Origin: an uncultured Caldilineales bacterium
GTDB lineage: Bacteria > Chloroflexota > Anaerolineae > JAAEKA01
NCBI GenBank assembly: GCA_937907455.1
Contig: CALESQ010000018.1
Location: 1-64,000, forward strand
Length of the DNA: 64,000 nt
Direction: 5' to 3'
The translations under genes and the position numbers were made by a program. Below the pieces are notes generated by a model. It ran no database searches. It saw nothing but the letters and a program-made list of their open reading frames with translations, and was not told where the DNA came from. Below, one piece after another: positions 35,501 through 43,700 of the stretch (position 1 is its first letter; each line of letters begins with the position of its first letter).

Positions 35501-36120
35501 TCACCAAGTGGGGCAGCTTTGCCACCACCAACGGCGAGGCGCTGGGCAGTGAAGGCGGCTTCTGGGGGCCGCGTGCCGTGGCAGTGGATGCCGCGGGCAA
35601 TGTCTACGTCACCGACACCGGCAACAAGCGCATTCAGATCTTCGATGCGCAGGGCGCATTCCTCGGCCAGTATGGCGGCGGCGGCGTGGCTGAGGGCTAT
35701 TTCGATGAGCCGGTAGGATTAGCCTTGGTTGCTAATACGGATGGCGCGCCGGGTGGCACGCTCTATGTCGCCGATACCTGGAACCTGCGTATTCAAAAGC
35801 TGGCGATAGACTTCGTTGATGGTGAACCGGTGGTACGCTTTGTCAAAGAATGGCCTGTAGAGGCCTGGAGCGCGCAGAGTGTGGTGAACAAGCCCTTTGT
35901 GGCCGTGGACAGCACCGGTCAGGTCTACGTCACCGATCCAGAAGGCTACCGCGTGCTGGCATTTGACAGCGAAGGGCAGTTCAAGGCGGTGTTTGGCTTG
36001 TACGGCAACGATGCGCAGAGTTTCGCCTTACCCAACGGTATTGCCATCGGCCCCGGCGACCGGGTCTTCGTGGCCGACGCCGACAACCATCGCTTGCTGG
36101 TTTTCCCGCCGGTGCGCTGA
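32566..36120 (+). CDS. TIGR03663-type membrane glycosyltransferase with C-terminal NHL repeats
   Basis: 1184 residues. The first 680 or so are a multi-spanning PMT-like part with the features reported for TIGR03663: a DE dipeptide in TASHDEAQHAWF and an HGP tripeptide in PVYHGPFIYH, then SRHTRHDIYEIFW. A soluble stretch follows (about 680-870). The last 310 residues hold six NHL repeats, e.g. FNFPRNMAVAANGEVYVADS, YVADTWNHRVQVF, YVTDTGNKRIQIF and VFVADADNHRLLVF, which should fold as an external beta-propeller. Members of this family usually occur in the same genomes and neighbourhoods as YYY proteins, as here. ATG 32566 excludes the repeat tract. The stop overlaps the next ATG by one base. 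Confidence 0.82.
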   Translation: MIDQFSAQEPPQLHQRRLDRSLASLGVWNREKLVWALLLLAALAIRLIALDNRTASHDEAQHAWFAYNLFTGKGYEHNPVYHGPFIYHAMALSYLLFGVNDVASRLPTALFGFGIVWLMWLTRGWLGKRGAFFAGVLVAFSPALLHYSRHTRHDIYEIFWAVLLIIAVFRYIELGNRRGERWVYIAAAALSLALASKEDAFIHGAALGGFLAIVVLLRWVMAWNQRRSAAISDDTLPPDETGWAEWPGHITRADGLVLAGGMGVAVVGMLVYRLLWGSAATPPWFVALPVIVLPPLAAATWAWLAGRRRPAEAPGSTFSPVMDMVILLATLILPWTSPLLIKALGYDPLNYTTGLFATASVLAATIGIAAVIGLLWDARRWLVSAGLFTAIFVIFFTGLFTNGYGLATGVVGSLGYWLSQQEVARGSQPWYYYLLVVPLYEFLPLLLALPLLLATLLRRNRVSLLLLVIVLALLAGWIGLAVTGDAATRATALFRLVATGAAAALLVALVWGGFGRNHDAGHLFLGFLPFFVLFSWFAYAVAGEKMPWLVTSITLPMCIAGGWTMGKLLESVAWRRWGWRSLVVALLVSLLLAAVLGLYHSDPFRGRDLMQLSETGQWLAALLMALVAGALLLRLSLRYGLQQGARLITLALLALLGVWWLRTTVQANFVNQDYVSEYLFYAHGSPDPKADMRQIEEISRRTVGDRQLKIAYDDDSSWPFNWYFSPWPNAVYFGATPSRETLADAAVVLVGSKNLERARPFLQRDYYEFDRRLIWWPNEDYKTTSLQKITEGLLDVEKRGKFWDVVLWRRYDQPMNRWPLVHRYSLFVRKDIAAQLWDFGVQPAVAAPQVDLYAQGLRENYFSEQIIGSGPGVEPGQFNFPRNMAVAANGEVYVADSANHRIEVFSPVGELLRAWGSTCELYVEATPGCVDPDGAGPLQLGDGQMREPWGIALGPDGNVYVADTWNHRVQVFSAQGDFVTKWGSFATTNGEALGSEGGFWGPRAVAVDAAGNVYVTDTGNKRIQIFDAQGAFLGQYGGGGVAEGYFDEPVGLALVANTDGAPGGTLYVADTWNLRIQKLAIDFVDGEPVVRFVKEWPVEAWSAQSVVNKPFVAVDSTGQVYVTDPEGYRVLAFDSEGQFKAVFGLYGNDAQSFALPNGIAIGPGDRVFVADADNHRLLVFPPVR

Positions 36121-36890
36121 TGACAGATATGACATCACCCTGGCATCCCTACCGGCTGATACAGCCTGCTGATCGCAGCGACTATGAGGTGCTGATAGAA
36201 GGCCTTGCCCGTGCTGCCTGGCCTGAATTCATGCTGCACGATCCGGTGGCTGATCGCCTGTGGGATGATTTGTACACGCGTTTTGCGGCGTTTCAATTTG
36301 CGCTGCTGGCTCCCGATGCCGATGTAGTGGTGGGAATGGGCAACAGCGTAGCGCTGGCCTGGCACGGCGATTTGGCTGATCTGCCGGAACGCGGCTGGGA
36401 TTGGGCTTTCGAGCAGGCTGTGGCCGATCATGCCGCGGGCCGTGCCGCCACTGTGCAGTGCGCACTGCAAATCGCCCTGCCCCCGGCCATGCAGGGGCGC
36501 GGCCTCAGTCGGCTGATGGTGCTGGCCATGCGCAGCCTGGGCCAACAACAGGGCTTGTCGCAGTTGATCGCGCCGGTACGTCCCAGCGCCAAAAGCCAAT
36601 ATCCGTTGACGCCAATCGCCCGCTATGTCACCTGGACCACAGACGAAGGATTGCCGTTCGATCCCTGGCTGCGCGTTCATGCCCGCCTGGGGGCGCGCAT
36701 CATCAAGCCATGCCACGAGGCGATGACTATCGCCGGTTCGCGCGCCCAATGGCGACAATGGACGGGGCTGCATTTTCCCGAAAGCGGCGATTACATCGTG
36801 CCAGGCGCGCTTACGCCGTTGCAGGTGGATGCCGCCGCAGACCGCGGTCTGTACATCGAGCCGAATGTGTGGATGGTACACCCGTTATAG
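36120..36890 (+). CDS. GNAT-family N-acetyltransferase-like protein
   Basis: 256 residues. The acetyl-CoA loop motif is visible as MQGRGLSRLMVLAMRSL near residues 124-140, preceded by a beta strand (CALQIALPP); the flanking parts are less typical. The substrate is unknown. It overlaps the stop of the TIGR03663-NHL gene by one base, so it is the last gene of the rightward cluster; mltG converges from the other strand 9 nt later. It could modify an amino sugar of the glycan made by the cluster, but this is speculation. Confidence 0.65.
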   Translation: MTDMTSPWHPYRLIQPADRSDYEVLIEGLARAAWPEFMLHDPVADRLWDDLYTRFAAFQFALLAPDADVVVGMGNSVALAWHGDLADLPERGWDWAFEQAVADHAAGRAATVQCALQIALPPAMQGRGLSRLMVLAMRSLGQQQGLSQLIAPVRPSAKSQYPLTPIARYVTWTTDEGLPFDPWLRVHARLGARIIKPCHEAMTIAGSRAQWRQWTGLHFPESGDYIVPGALTPLQVDAAADRGLYIEPNVWMVHPL

Positions 36891-36899
36891 CGAGATGCT

Positions 36900-37997
36900 T
36901 TACTGGCCGCTGCGGTAGCGCTCTACCGCTTGTAAATGCTCCTCGAAGGTGCGGCTAAAGGTGTGCCGTCCGCTGCCTCCTGGTTCAGCCACAAAGTAAA
37001 CATACTCATGCTGTGCCGGATAGAGTACCGCCAGAATGCTGGATAGCCGCGGCGCGGCAATGGGGCCGGGAGGCAGCCCCGCATTGAGGTAGGTGTTGTA
37101 GGGGCTGATTACGCTGCTGTATTCTTCCAGAAAAACCGGGGTTTTCCACCACTGCCCGCTGCCTGCTTGATAGCCCATGGCATATTGCACCGTGGGGTCA
37201 GCTTCCAGCCTCATGCCCTGTGCCAGCCGGTTGAGATACACCGCGGCAATCATGGGCCTTTCTTCCTCCAGCACGGCTTCGCGCTCTACAATGGCAGCGA
37301 TGGTCAGCACTTGGTGCAGATCGCGCACGTTTGCGTCTTGGCGGGCGGCAGCATCCCAATATGCGGGCATCACCACGCGCTCGAATTCGTCCAGTTGCCG
37401 GCGGATGAGGTCAGCCGCCTGCGCGCCATCGCGTGCGATCTGGTACGAATCGGGGTAGAGATAGCCCTCAAGCCCCTGACCCGCGGGCAGGAACTGCAAA
37501 AAGCTGTAGCTCTGGCGCACCTCTGGCGGCAGCGTGCTGAGGTCAGCCGCCTGGGCCATGGCCTGATAAGCTGTGCCGTCCAGCATCCCGCTTTGCGTCA
37601 ACGCATCGGCGGTTTGCTCCAGGCGCCAGCCGGGGCGCACGGTGATGGTCACGCTGGGAGCCTCGGCATGGAGCAACTCGACCGCAATTTGGGGGATGGT
37701 CATGGTGCGACGCAGCGTATATTCGCCCGCCTGGAGTTGCCCCGCCAGACCGCCCTCACGCACATAGGCCTCGAACAACAGCGCATCGCCAATCAGCCCG
37801 GCGGTTTGCAGGTCCTGGGCGATAGACTTGCCGGAAGCGCCCGACGGCACTACGAAAGGCACGGGCGCGGGGTCAACGCCCGCAGGTCGGCTAAGCTGGC
37901 CGCGGTTTGCCTCCAGATACACCGCCAGCGCCGAGTCGCCGCTGCATCCCGCGCTCAATACAGCCACCAGCAGTAACAAAATCAGCAAAGGTTTCAT
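36900..37997 (-). CDS. mltG: Endolytic murein transglycosylase MltG, predicted lipoprotein
   Basis: 365 residues. YceG-like domain that cuts nascent glycan strands and ends their elongation. Seen: a LysM-like N-terminal part (FVVPSGASGKSIAQDLQTAG), IVEREAVLEEERPMIAAVYLNRL with the conserved catalytic-region Glu, RLEADPTVQYAMG, SPYNTYLNAGLPPGPIAAP and YFVAEPGGSGRHTFS. Instead of a plain transmembrane anchor it starts with a lipoprotein signal (LLILLLLVAVLSAGC), so it may be tethered by lipid. ATG 37997 is chosen over TTG 38009. Confidence 0.92.
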   Translation of the reverse strand: MKPLLILLLLVAVLSAGCSGDSALAVYLEANRGQLSRPAGVDPAPVPFVVPSGASGKSIAQDLQTAGLIGDALLFEAYVREGGLAGQLQAGEYTLRRTMTIPQIAVELLHAEAPSVTITVRPGWRLEQTADALTQSGMLDGTAYQAMAQAADLSTLPPEVRQSYSFLQFLPAGQGLEGYLYPDSYQIARDGAQAADLIRRQLDEFERVVMPAYWDAAARQDANVRDLHQVLTIAAIVEREAVLEEERPMIAAVYLNRLAQGMRLEADPTVQYAMGYQAGSGQWWKTPVFLEEYSSVISPYNTYLNAGLPPGPIAAPRLSSILAVLYPAQHEYVYFVAEPGGSGRHTFSRTFEEHLQAVERYRSGQ

Positions 37998-38072
37998 GTG
38001 TATGCTCAACAGGGTAAACCGCGGCGCGTGCTGAGCCAGTTATGCTCATGCGCTGCGGGCACTCATTACGAA

Positions 38073-38588
38073 TTAAGCGTTATGGGTACTGTCTATGCGC
38101 CGCTGCAAATAGGGCGAGAAGTAGCCTGCATAGCGCGCTTGCAGCTCTGGTAGCTGCCAATCCTTGCCGGTGACGCGTCCGCGGCAACCAGCCGCGCCGC
38201 AGCCGCAGGTGAATTCGTCGTAGGCCGTGCCGTCACACATGGCATAGTCAATGCAAACTTCTTCGCCCGCGGCCAGGTCGCGCAATGCTACCACGCCGAT
38301 CTGCCCGCTCATGCCTGCGCTTGGTTCGCAGGAATGGTTGAGGAAATCCGATATCTCCGGTTCGCCCAGCGTCACCAGGTATAACCCTTCCTCGACTTGA
38401 ATGGCAAAGCGGCGGTGGCTTTCCGGCACAGTCTCCAGCTTGACTTCATCTATAATATCACCGCTAAAGAGCAGCAGCAGCGCGCCCGCAGGTATAGGTG
38501 ACGTGGTGTAGATGCCGAAATCTCCCTTGTCAGGATGAGGCAGTAACGCCAGCGTGGGCGCATGGTAGGAACGAGACACGTGGGACAT
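38073..38588 (-). CDS. SET-domain protein lysine methyltransferase
   Basis: 171 residues, a small stand-alone SET domain. The SAM/active-site motif DFLNHSCEPSAG and the ending GEEVCIDYAM are intact, and a post-SET zinc cluster follows (FTCGCGAAGCRG). The N-terminal GDFGIYTTSPIPAG corresponds to the first SET strand. Bacterial SET proteins of this size methylate lysines of unknown protein targets. Encoded alone on the minus strand between EamA and mltG. Confidence 0.88.
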   Translation of the reverse strand: MSHVSRSYHAPTLALLPHPDKGDFGIYTTSPIPAGALLLLFSGDIIDEVKLETVPESHRRFAIQVEEGLYLVTLGEPEISDFLNHSCEPSAGMSGQIGVVALRDLAAGEEVCIDYAMCDGTAYDEFTCGCGAAGCRGRVTGKDWQLPELQARYAGYFSPYLQRRIDSTHNA

Positions 38589-38650
38589 AGACGCTCCTTG
38601 TGCTTGACTTGGGCAGATATAACAAAGACGAGAAAGAGAGGCTCAAGGTG

Positions 38651-39580
38651 CTACCGGCGCAGGCGCATGCCAGAGATCAGCGCTACGGAGAAGAGGATCA
38701 CCGCGCTCGCCAACAGCATCAGCGGCGTTACCGGCTCGGCAGCCAGCGCCCAGCCGAGGAAAACGGCGACTACGGGATTTACATAAGCATAAGTTGTAGC
38801 TTTAGCGGGGGTGGTGTTTTGCAGCAGCCAAATGTAGGCAGAGTAGCCCACAAGCGCGCCGATGAACACCAGATAGAGGAAGGCCAGCAGCGAGCGGGTG
38901 CTGATGGTGGTGGGGTCGAAAGTGCCCCATTCACCGCTGAGGGTGGCCGCCAACAGCAGCAAAGCGCCGCCGCTCAGCATCTCCATGCCGATACCCAGCA
39001 GGGGGGCGGCAGGCAGCTTGGCCGTGCGCGAGTAAAGCGAGCCAAGTGCCCATAGCGCCGGTGAGATCAGCAGCACTACAAAGCTGATGGGGCGGATGCC
39101 CGCAGTGGCGCCGAGGTTGGCGGGGCCGATCAGCAGTGCAATGCCGGCCAGCCCCAGCAGCACGCCAAAGAGGGTGCGCCGACCGGGGCGAGGTGAGCCG
39201 GGCCGCAGCGCGCTGTAGACCACGATCCAGATCGGCACGGTGGCGATTACCAGCGCGGCCAAACCAGAGGGAACTTCCTGCTCGGCCCAGGTAACGCCGC
39301 CATTGCCGCCCAGCAGCAGCAGCCCGCCGATGATAGCCGCACTGCGCCAGTGAAGCCGTGCCGGCGCAGCCGCGCCGCTCAGCCGTTGCCAGCCGTAGAG
39401 CAGGCTGCCAGCCAGCACAAAGCGTACACCTGCCATAATAAACGGCGGTATGGTCTCAATTGCGATGCGAATCGCCAGGTAGGTGGATCCCCAAATGAGA
39501 TACACCGCAGCAAAGGCCAGAATTAGTTTCAGGGTCGCGCGCGACGAGGTAGGCATGTGAGCAGTTGATTTAAAAAGCAC
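38651..39580 (-). CDS. EamA/DMT-family transporter
   Basis: 309 residues, about ten transmembrane helices in two EamA repeats (first: AVYLIWGSTYLAIRIAIETIP; second: LWALGSLYSRTAKLP to WALAAEPVTPLMLLASA). Members export amino acids, polyamines or other metabolites. The GTG at 39580 directly abuts the potA stop and has AAGGA 5 nt before it, so this exporter-type gene is the last member of the polyamine-transporter operon. ATG 39556 is an alternative start. Confidence 0.88.
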   Translation of the reverse strand: MLFKSTAHMPTSSRATLKLILAFAAVYLIWGSTYLAIRIAIETIPPFIMAGVRFVLAGSLLYGWQRLSGAAAPARLHWRSAAIIGGLLLLGGNGGVTWAEQEVPSGLAALVIATVPIWIVVYSALRPGSPRPGRRTLFGVLLGLAGIALLIGPANLGATAGIRPISFVVLLISPALWALGSLYSRTAKLPAAPLLGIGMEMLSGGALLLLAATLSGEWGTFDPTTISTRSLLAFLYLVFIGALVGYSAYIWLLQNTTPAKATTYAYVNPVVAVFLGWALAAEPVTPLMLLASAVILFSVALISGMRLRR

Positions 39581-40696
39581 TTAATCCTTCAAAACCAACG
39601 CGTTTTCCGGTCGCCAACTGATCCAAGCTCGGTCGCCAGCGGTGTAGAAATAGTTTTCATCCACCGTCGAGAGATCGTTTTGGTCGTAGGCGCGCACCTT
39701 GGCACCGTAGGGCATCGTCATGAAAAGCTGCGTGTCCGAGCCGATATAGGCCACGCGGTCCACCAGCACCTCGAACAGATTAGGTTGGGCTTCCGGACGG
39801 TTTTCGTGGATGCGGATCTTTTCCGGGCGGATGCTAACCGTTACCGCTTCGCCTACGCTCACCGGCTGATAGTTGCTGCCGCTCACCTCTACACCGTCGG
39901 CCACCTGCACCATACAGCGGTTGCCGCTTGCCTGTGTCACCCGGCCTTCCAGAAAGTTCGTTTCACCGATGAAATTCGCCACAAAGCGGTGTGTCGGGCG
40001 CTCGTAGATTTCAATCGGCGAGCCGATCTGCAGCACCTGGCCCTGGCTCATCACCGCAATGCGGTCAGACATGGTCAGTGCCTCTTCCTGGTCGTGAGTA
40101 ACATAGACAAACGTGATACCCACCTCGGTTTGCAGCGCTTTCAGTTCCAGTTGCATCGCCTGACGCAGCTTGTAGTCCAGCGCGCCCAGCGGCTCATCCA
40201 GCAGCAACACCGCGGGGCGGTTGATCAGCGCGCGCGCCAGTGCCACGCGCTGCTGCTGACCGCCGGAAAGCTGGCTGGGCTTGCGCTGCGCTACCGTGGG
40301 TAGGCGCACCAGCTCCAGTGCCTCACGCACGCGGCGCTGTTGTTCATCTTTGGGTGTTTTGTTGACGTTCAGACCAAAGGCCACGTTTTTTTCGATGGTG
40401 AGATGCGGAAAGAGCGCGTAGTTCTGGAACACCGTGTTTACCGGGCGACGATAGGGCGGCACGCGGCTCATCTCTTTGCCCTGAATGTAGATTTCGCCCG
40501 ATGTTGGTATCTCGAAGCCGGCAATCATGCGAAGGGTGGTGGTTTTGCCGCAACCGCTCGGCCCCAGCATGGTAAAGAACTCGCCCTGGCGCAAGGTCAG
40601 GTTTACACCGTTCACCGCGGCTACTTCGCTTTCGGCACGGGCCGCGGGAAATGTTTTATAGATATTGCGTAGCTCGACAGCAGGAATTGAGGTCAT
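39581..40696 (-). CDS. potA: Spermidine/putrescine-type ABC transporter ATPase
   Basis: 371 residues. Walker A GPSGCGKTTTLRM, Q-loop FQNYALFPHLT, signature LSGGQQQRVALARAL, Walker B VLLLDEPLGALD and H-loop YVTHDQEEA are intact; a TOBE domain follows from about 290 (VSIRPEKIRI). It energises import together with PotB/PotC; its ATG overlaps the potC stop by 4 nt. Substrate assignment (polyamine) rests on the whole gene set rather than on this subunit. Confidence 0.93.
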   Translation of the reverse strand: MTSIPAVELRNIYKTFPAARAESEVAAVNGVNLTLRQGEFFTMLGPSGCGKTTTLRMIAGFEIPTSGEIYIQGKEMSRVPPYRRPVNTVFQNYALFPHLTIEKNVAFGLNVNKTPKDEQQRRVREALELVRLPTVAQRKPSQLSGGQQQRVALARALINRPAVLLLDEPLGALDYKLRQAMQLELKALQTEVGITFVYVTHDQEEALTMSDRIAVMSQGQVLQIGSPIEIYERPTHRFVANFIGETNFLEGRVTQASGNRCMVQVADGVEVSGSNYQPVSVGEAVTVSIRPEKIRIHENRPEAQPNLFEVLVDRVAYIGSDTQLFMTMPYGAKVRAYDQNDLSTVDENYFYTAGDRAWISWRPENALVLKD

Positions 40697-41538
40697 GGGG
40701 CATTCTCGGAAACAGGGCGCGCCGGCGCATTGCCCAGGCGACGCAGGTATTCAGACAACACAATCAACAGCACCGAAGCCACCATAATCACCGCAGCCAT
40801 GGTGACTACAACTGGCAGACGGCTGGGGAAGCGCAACTGCGAATAGATATACACCGGCAGGGTGGGATCCGGGCCAATCAGGAAAAAGGCCAGCGCAAAT
40901 TCATCAAAGCTGGTGGTGAAAGAGGTGAGAAAAGCCGCGGCCATCGCCGGAAAGGCAATGGGCAGGGTCACGCGGGCCAGCGTGCCCCAGTAGGTCGCAC
41001 CCAGGTCCATGGCCGCCTCTTCCAGGTTCTTTTCCATGCCAATCAGCCGCGCGGCTACGATCAGCAGCACCAACGGAATGTTGATGATCACATGCCCCAG
41101 TGTCACCGTCCACAGCGACAGGGGAATGCTCCAGTTGCGATTGATGCTTTGCAGCAGCGTGTTGAACTCAGTAAACAACAGCAGCATTGCCACCGCCAGC
41201 ACCACATAGGGAATCACCATCGGCATGGCAGCAATCGCCATAAACAGATTGCGTCCGGGGAACTTGTAGCGCACTACACCGATGGCGGCAGCCGTGCCCA
41301 GAATGGTGGCGATCAGCGAGGAGGCTACACCTACCACCACGCTGTTCCAGACCGCACTCAGCAGCTCGCGGCTGCGCAGCATCTCGCCATACCATTTGGT
41401 GGTAAAGCCCTGCAGCGGCAGCACTAGCGCCTTGGCATCGTTGAAGGAAAAGATGACAAGCAGCAGGATGGGCAGGTAGAGCGCCATCGTGAACAGTACA
41501 AAGTACCAGAAGTTGAAGGAACGAAGCTGTTTGGGCAT
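40693..41538 (-). CDS. potC: Polyamine-type ABC transporter permease, PotC-like
   Basis: 281 residues, six transmembrane helices; the cytoplasmic coupling loop EEAAMDLGATYWGTLARVTLP is the EAA motif that docks on PotA. The N-terminal YLPILLLVIFSFNDAK is typical of PotC. It follows potB after 3 nt in the order potD-B-C-A. Confidence 0.92.
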   Translation of the reverse strand: MPKQLRSFNFWYFVLFTMALYLPILLLVIFSFNDAKALVLPLQGFTTKWYGEMLRSRELLSAVWNSVVVGVASSLIATILGTAAAIGVVRYKFPGRNLFMAIAAMPMVIPYVVLAVAMLLLFTEFNTLLQSINRNWSIPLSLWTVTLGHVIINIPLVLLIVAARLIGMEKNLEEAAMDLGATYWGTLARVTLPIAFPAMAAAFLTSFTTSFDEFALAFFLIGPDPTLPVYIYSQLRFPSRLPVVVTMAAVIMVASVLLIVLSEYLRRLGNAPARPVSENAP

Positions 41539-41541
41539 GGC

Positions 41542-42393
41542 TTACATCTCCACCAGGTCGGACAGGCGTACCACCCGCAGGAACAGCGTCATGGCAATCA
41601 GCGCTACCACCAGCATTGCCAGGCTCATAATTGAGCCGAGCGGCCAGTTTAGGGCGCGGATAAACTGATCTTGGATCAGGTTGCCGTACATCACACCTTT
41701 TGCCCCTCCCACCAGCAGCGGCGTAACGTATTCGCCCAGCGTGGGAATGAAGGCAAAGAAAAAGCCGCCCAGCACTCCAGGCAAGCTGAGCGGCAAGGTC
41801 ACGCGCAAAAAGGCTTGCCAGGGCGCGCAGCCCAGGTCAGCCGCAGCCTCCAGCACGCTGCGGTTGATGCGTTCCAGTGAGGCGAATATCGGCAGCGCCA
41901 CAAACGGCACCCAGACATAGGTCAAGGTGATAGTCACCGCAGTCATGCTGTACAGCAAAATCGGCGACGCTTCCTTGACAATGCCCAGTGCCAGCAAAAC
42001 GCTGTTCAGCACGCCGTTCGAGCCGAGAATCAACCGCCAGGCTAGAATGCGCAGCAGATAGCTGGTCCATGCTGGAATGATCAGAATAGTCAGCAGCGTC
42101 ACGCGACGCGGGCCGGCACGAAACACCAGGTAATAGGCCAGCGGATAAGCCAACACCACGGCCAGCGCCGACACCACAAAAGCCACCATGGTCGAGCGCC
42201 ACAGCGAGCGCAGGAAAGAGCTGTTGCTGAAAAACTCAGCATAGCTGGCGAGGGTGAAGGTTTCACGCGCCGCGCCAAAAGTGCCGGCGCGAAACGTAAA
42301 TACCGCCATAATGATCAACGGCAGCACAAACAGCAGCAGCAGCACCAGGGCCGACGGCCCCATCAAAATGGCAATACGCTTGCGGTTTTCCAT
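41542..42393 (-). CDS. potB: Polyamine-type ABC transporter permease, PotB-like
   Basis: 283 residues, six transmembrane helices, EAA loop LEAAADLGCAPWQAFLRVTLP followed by the helix pair containing FIPTLGEYVTPLLVGG, a PotB hallmark. One nt separates its ATG from the potD stop. It forms the membrane channel with PotC. Confidence 0.92.
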   Translation of the reverse strand: MENRKRIAILMGPSALVLLLLFVLPLIIMAVFTFRAGTFGAARETFTLASYAEFFSNSSFLRSLWRSTMVAFVVSALAVVLAYPLAYYLVFRAGPRRVTLLTILIIPAWTSYLLRILAWRLILGSNGVLNSVLLALGIVKEASPILLYSMTAVTITLTYVWVPFVALPIFASLERINRSVLEAAADLGCAPWQAFLRVTLPLSLPGVLGGFFFAFIPTLGEYVTPLLVGGAKGVMYGNLIQDQFIRALNWPLGSIMSLAMLVVALIAMTLFLRVVRLSDLVEM

Positions 42394-42394
42394 T

Positions 42395-43510
42395 TCAGGG
42401 TGCGGCTTTCACGTCGTTCCACATCGTGGTCATTTTCGTCCGCTGCTCTTGCGTCAACGGCCGATAGAACACGGCGCGTTCCAACGCGGCGGGGTCATCC
42501 AGTTGGAATTGTTTTACCATTTCCGGGTCTACCAGCGGCAGCGATTTCGGGTTTGCCGCACCGTAGCCATATTCGCTGGAGAAGTTTGCCATAGACTGTG
42601 CGTCAATCATGGCATTAATATACGCCAGCGCCTGATCGGTGTTTTGGCTGCTGCTGCTGATGCCATAGCCACACACCCAGCCTAGCTTGCCCTCTTTCGG
42701 GTCCAGATAGGCCACTGGCACTTCCTGATCCAGCAAGCTGACGTAGGTATCAGCCCAGGCATTGGCAGCTACCCACACATCCCCCGAACCCACCTGCTGC
42801 GCCAGCTCGGAAAAGTCCACCCAGTAGGTCAGCAGGTTAGGCTTTAGGCTGATCAGCCATTGCTTGATCTGCTCATCCTGCTCTGCGGTGGTGTTCCAGG
42901 GATCAAAGCCCAATGCCAACGCGGCGATGATGTGGTTAGCTTCGCCGGAGTCCCAAATCGCCAGATGGCCGGCATATTCCGGCTTGGCGAGATCGGCCCA
43001 TGACTGCGGCACGGTTTGCACCTTGTCAGTGCGGATCAGAATCGACTCGAAACCCCAGTCGAAGGGGATGAAATATTGTTTGCCGTTGAACTGACCCATG
43101 GCTGCCATATCAGGGTTCAGGTCAGCGAAGTTGCTCAGCTTGCTGGTGTCAATCGGTTGCACCAGGCCCTGCTCGACATAAAGTCCCCACCAGGGGTTAC
43201 AGGGGTGCATCAGATCCACAGAAAAGCTGCTTTGCAGCTTGGCAAAGGCTTCAGCATCTTCCGAAAAGAAGCTGAAGTCTACGTTGGTTTGTGGATACTG
43301 CGCGGTAAACGGCTCGTGAAACTGGGGAAGTTCGTAGCCGGCCCATTCCAGCACCACCAAATTGTTGCGGCTGCTGGATGAGGAAGCTGACTGCCCGTCG
43401 GCAGCGGGTGATGCGGGGGCGTTGCCGCCGCAGGATGCCAACAACAGCGCCGCGACTGTCATTACAGCAGCGATGCGCCCGAACAGAGACAAGTGCCGGA
43501 AACTGTGCAT
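42395..43510 (-). CDS. potD: Polyamine-type ABC transporter substrate-binding lipoprotein, PotD-like
   Basis: 371 residues from ATG 43510, which has AAGGAG 9 nt upstream; the longer frame to 43558 adds 16 unlikely residues. Signal with lipobox LLLASC, then a type II periplasmic-binding fold with VVLEWAGYELPQFHEPF, DLMHPCNPWWGLYVEQGL, FIPFDWGFESILIRTDKV and a C-terminal PLVDPEMVKQF. It binds the imported ligand outside the membrane. First gene of the potDBCA-eamA operon; a good promoter lies 150 nt upstream. Confidence 0.92.
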   Translation of the reverse strand: MHSFRHLSLFGRIAAVMTVAALLLASCGGNAPASPAADGQSASSSSSRNNLVVLEWAGYELPQFHEPFTAQYPQTNVDFSFFSEDAEAFAKLQSSFSVDLMHPCNPWWGLYVEQGLVQPIDTSKLSNFADLNPDMAAMGQFNGKQYFIPFDWGFESILIRTDKVQTVPQSWADLAKPEYAGHLAIWDSGEANHIIAALALGFDPWNTTAEQDEQIKQWLISLKPNLLTYWVDFSELAQQVGSGDVWVAANAWADTYVSLLDQEVPVAYLDPKEGKLGWVCGYGISSSSQNTDQALAYINAMIDAQSMANFSSEYGYGAANPKSLPLVDPEMVKQFQLDDPAALERAVFYRPLTQEQRTKMTTMWNDVKAAP

Positions 43511-43658
43511 TAAGGGATTCTCCTTCGCCGGTAGTGGCCGACGGTGTGGGATGAGCATTTCATCCGGGGACGGGGTTAAACTGCAAAACGCGCAACTGCC
43601 ATGATGCTGAACAGGTCATTGGTCAACACCATGGCAGATACGCGTGATTCTACAATGT

Positions 43659-43686
43659 ATTAAAACTAGATTCCCCGCGCTGTCAA
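43659..43686 (-). promoter_or_regulatory. Promoter for the potDBCA-eamA operon
   Basis: Reading the minus strand: TTGACA (43686-43681), 16-nt spacer, TTTAAT (43664-43659), five of six matches to TATAAT. It lies between the upstream lipoprotein gene and potD, in the right direction. Confidence 0.6.
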
Positions 43687-43700
43687 ATTGACCGCAGAGT

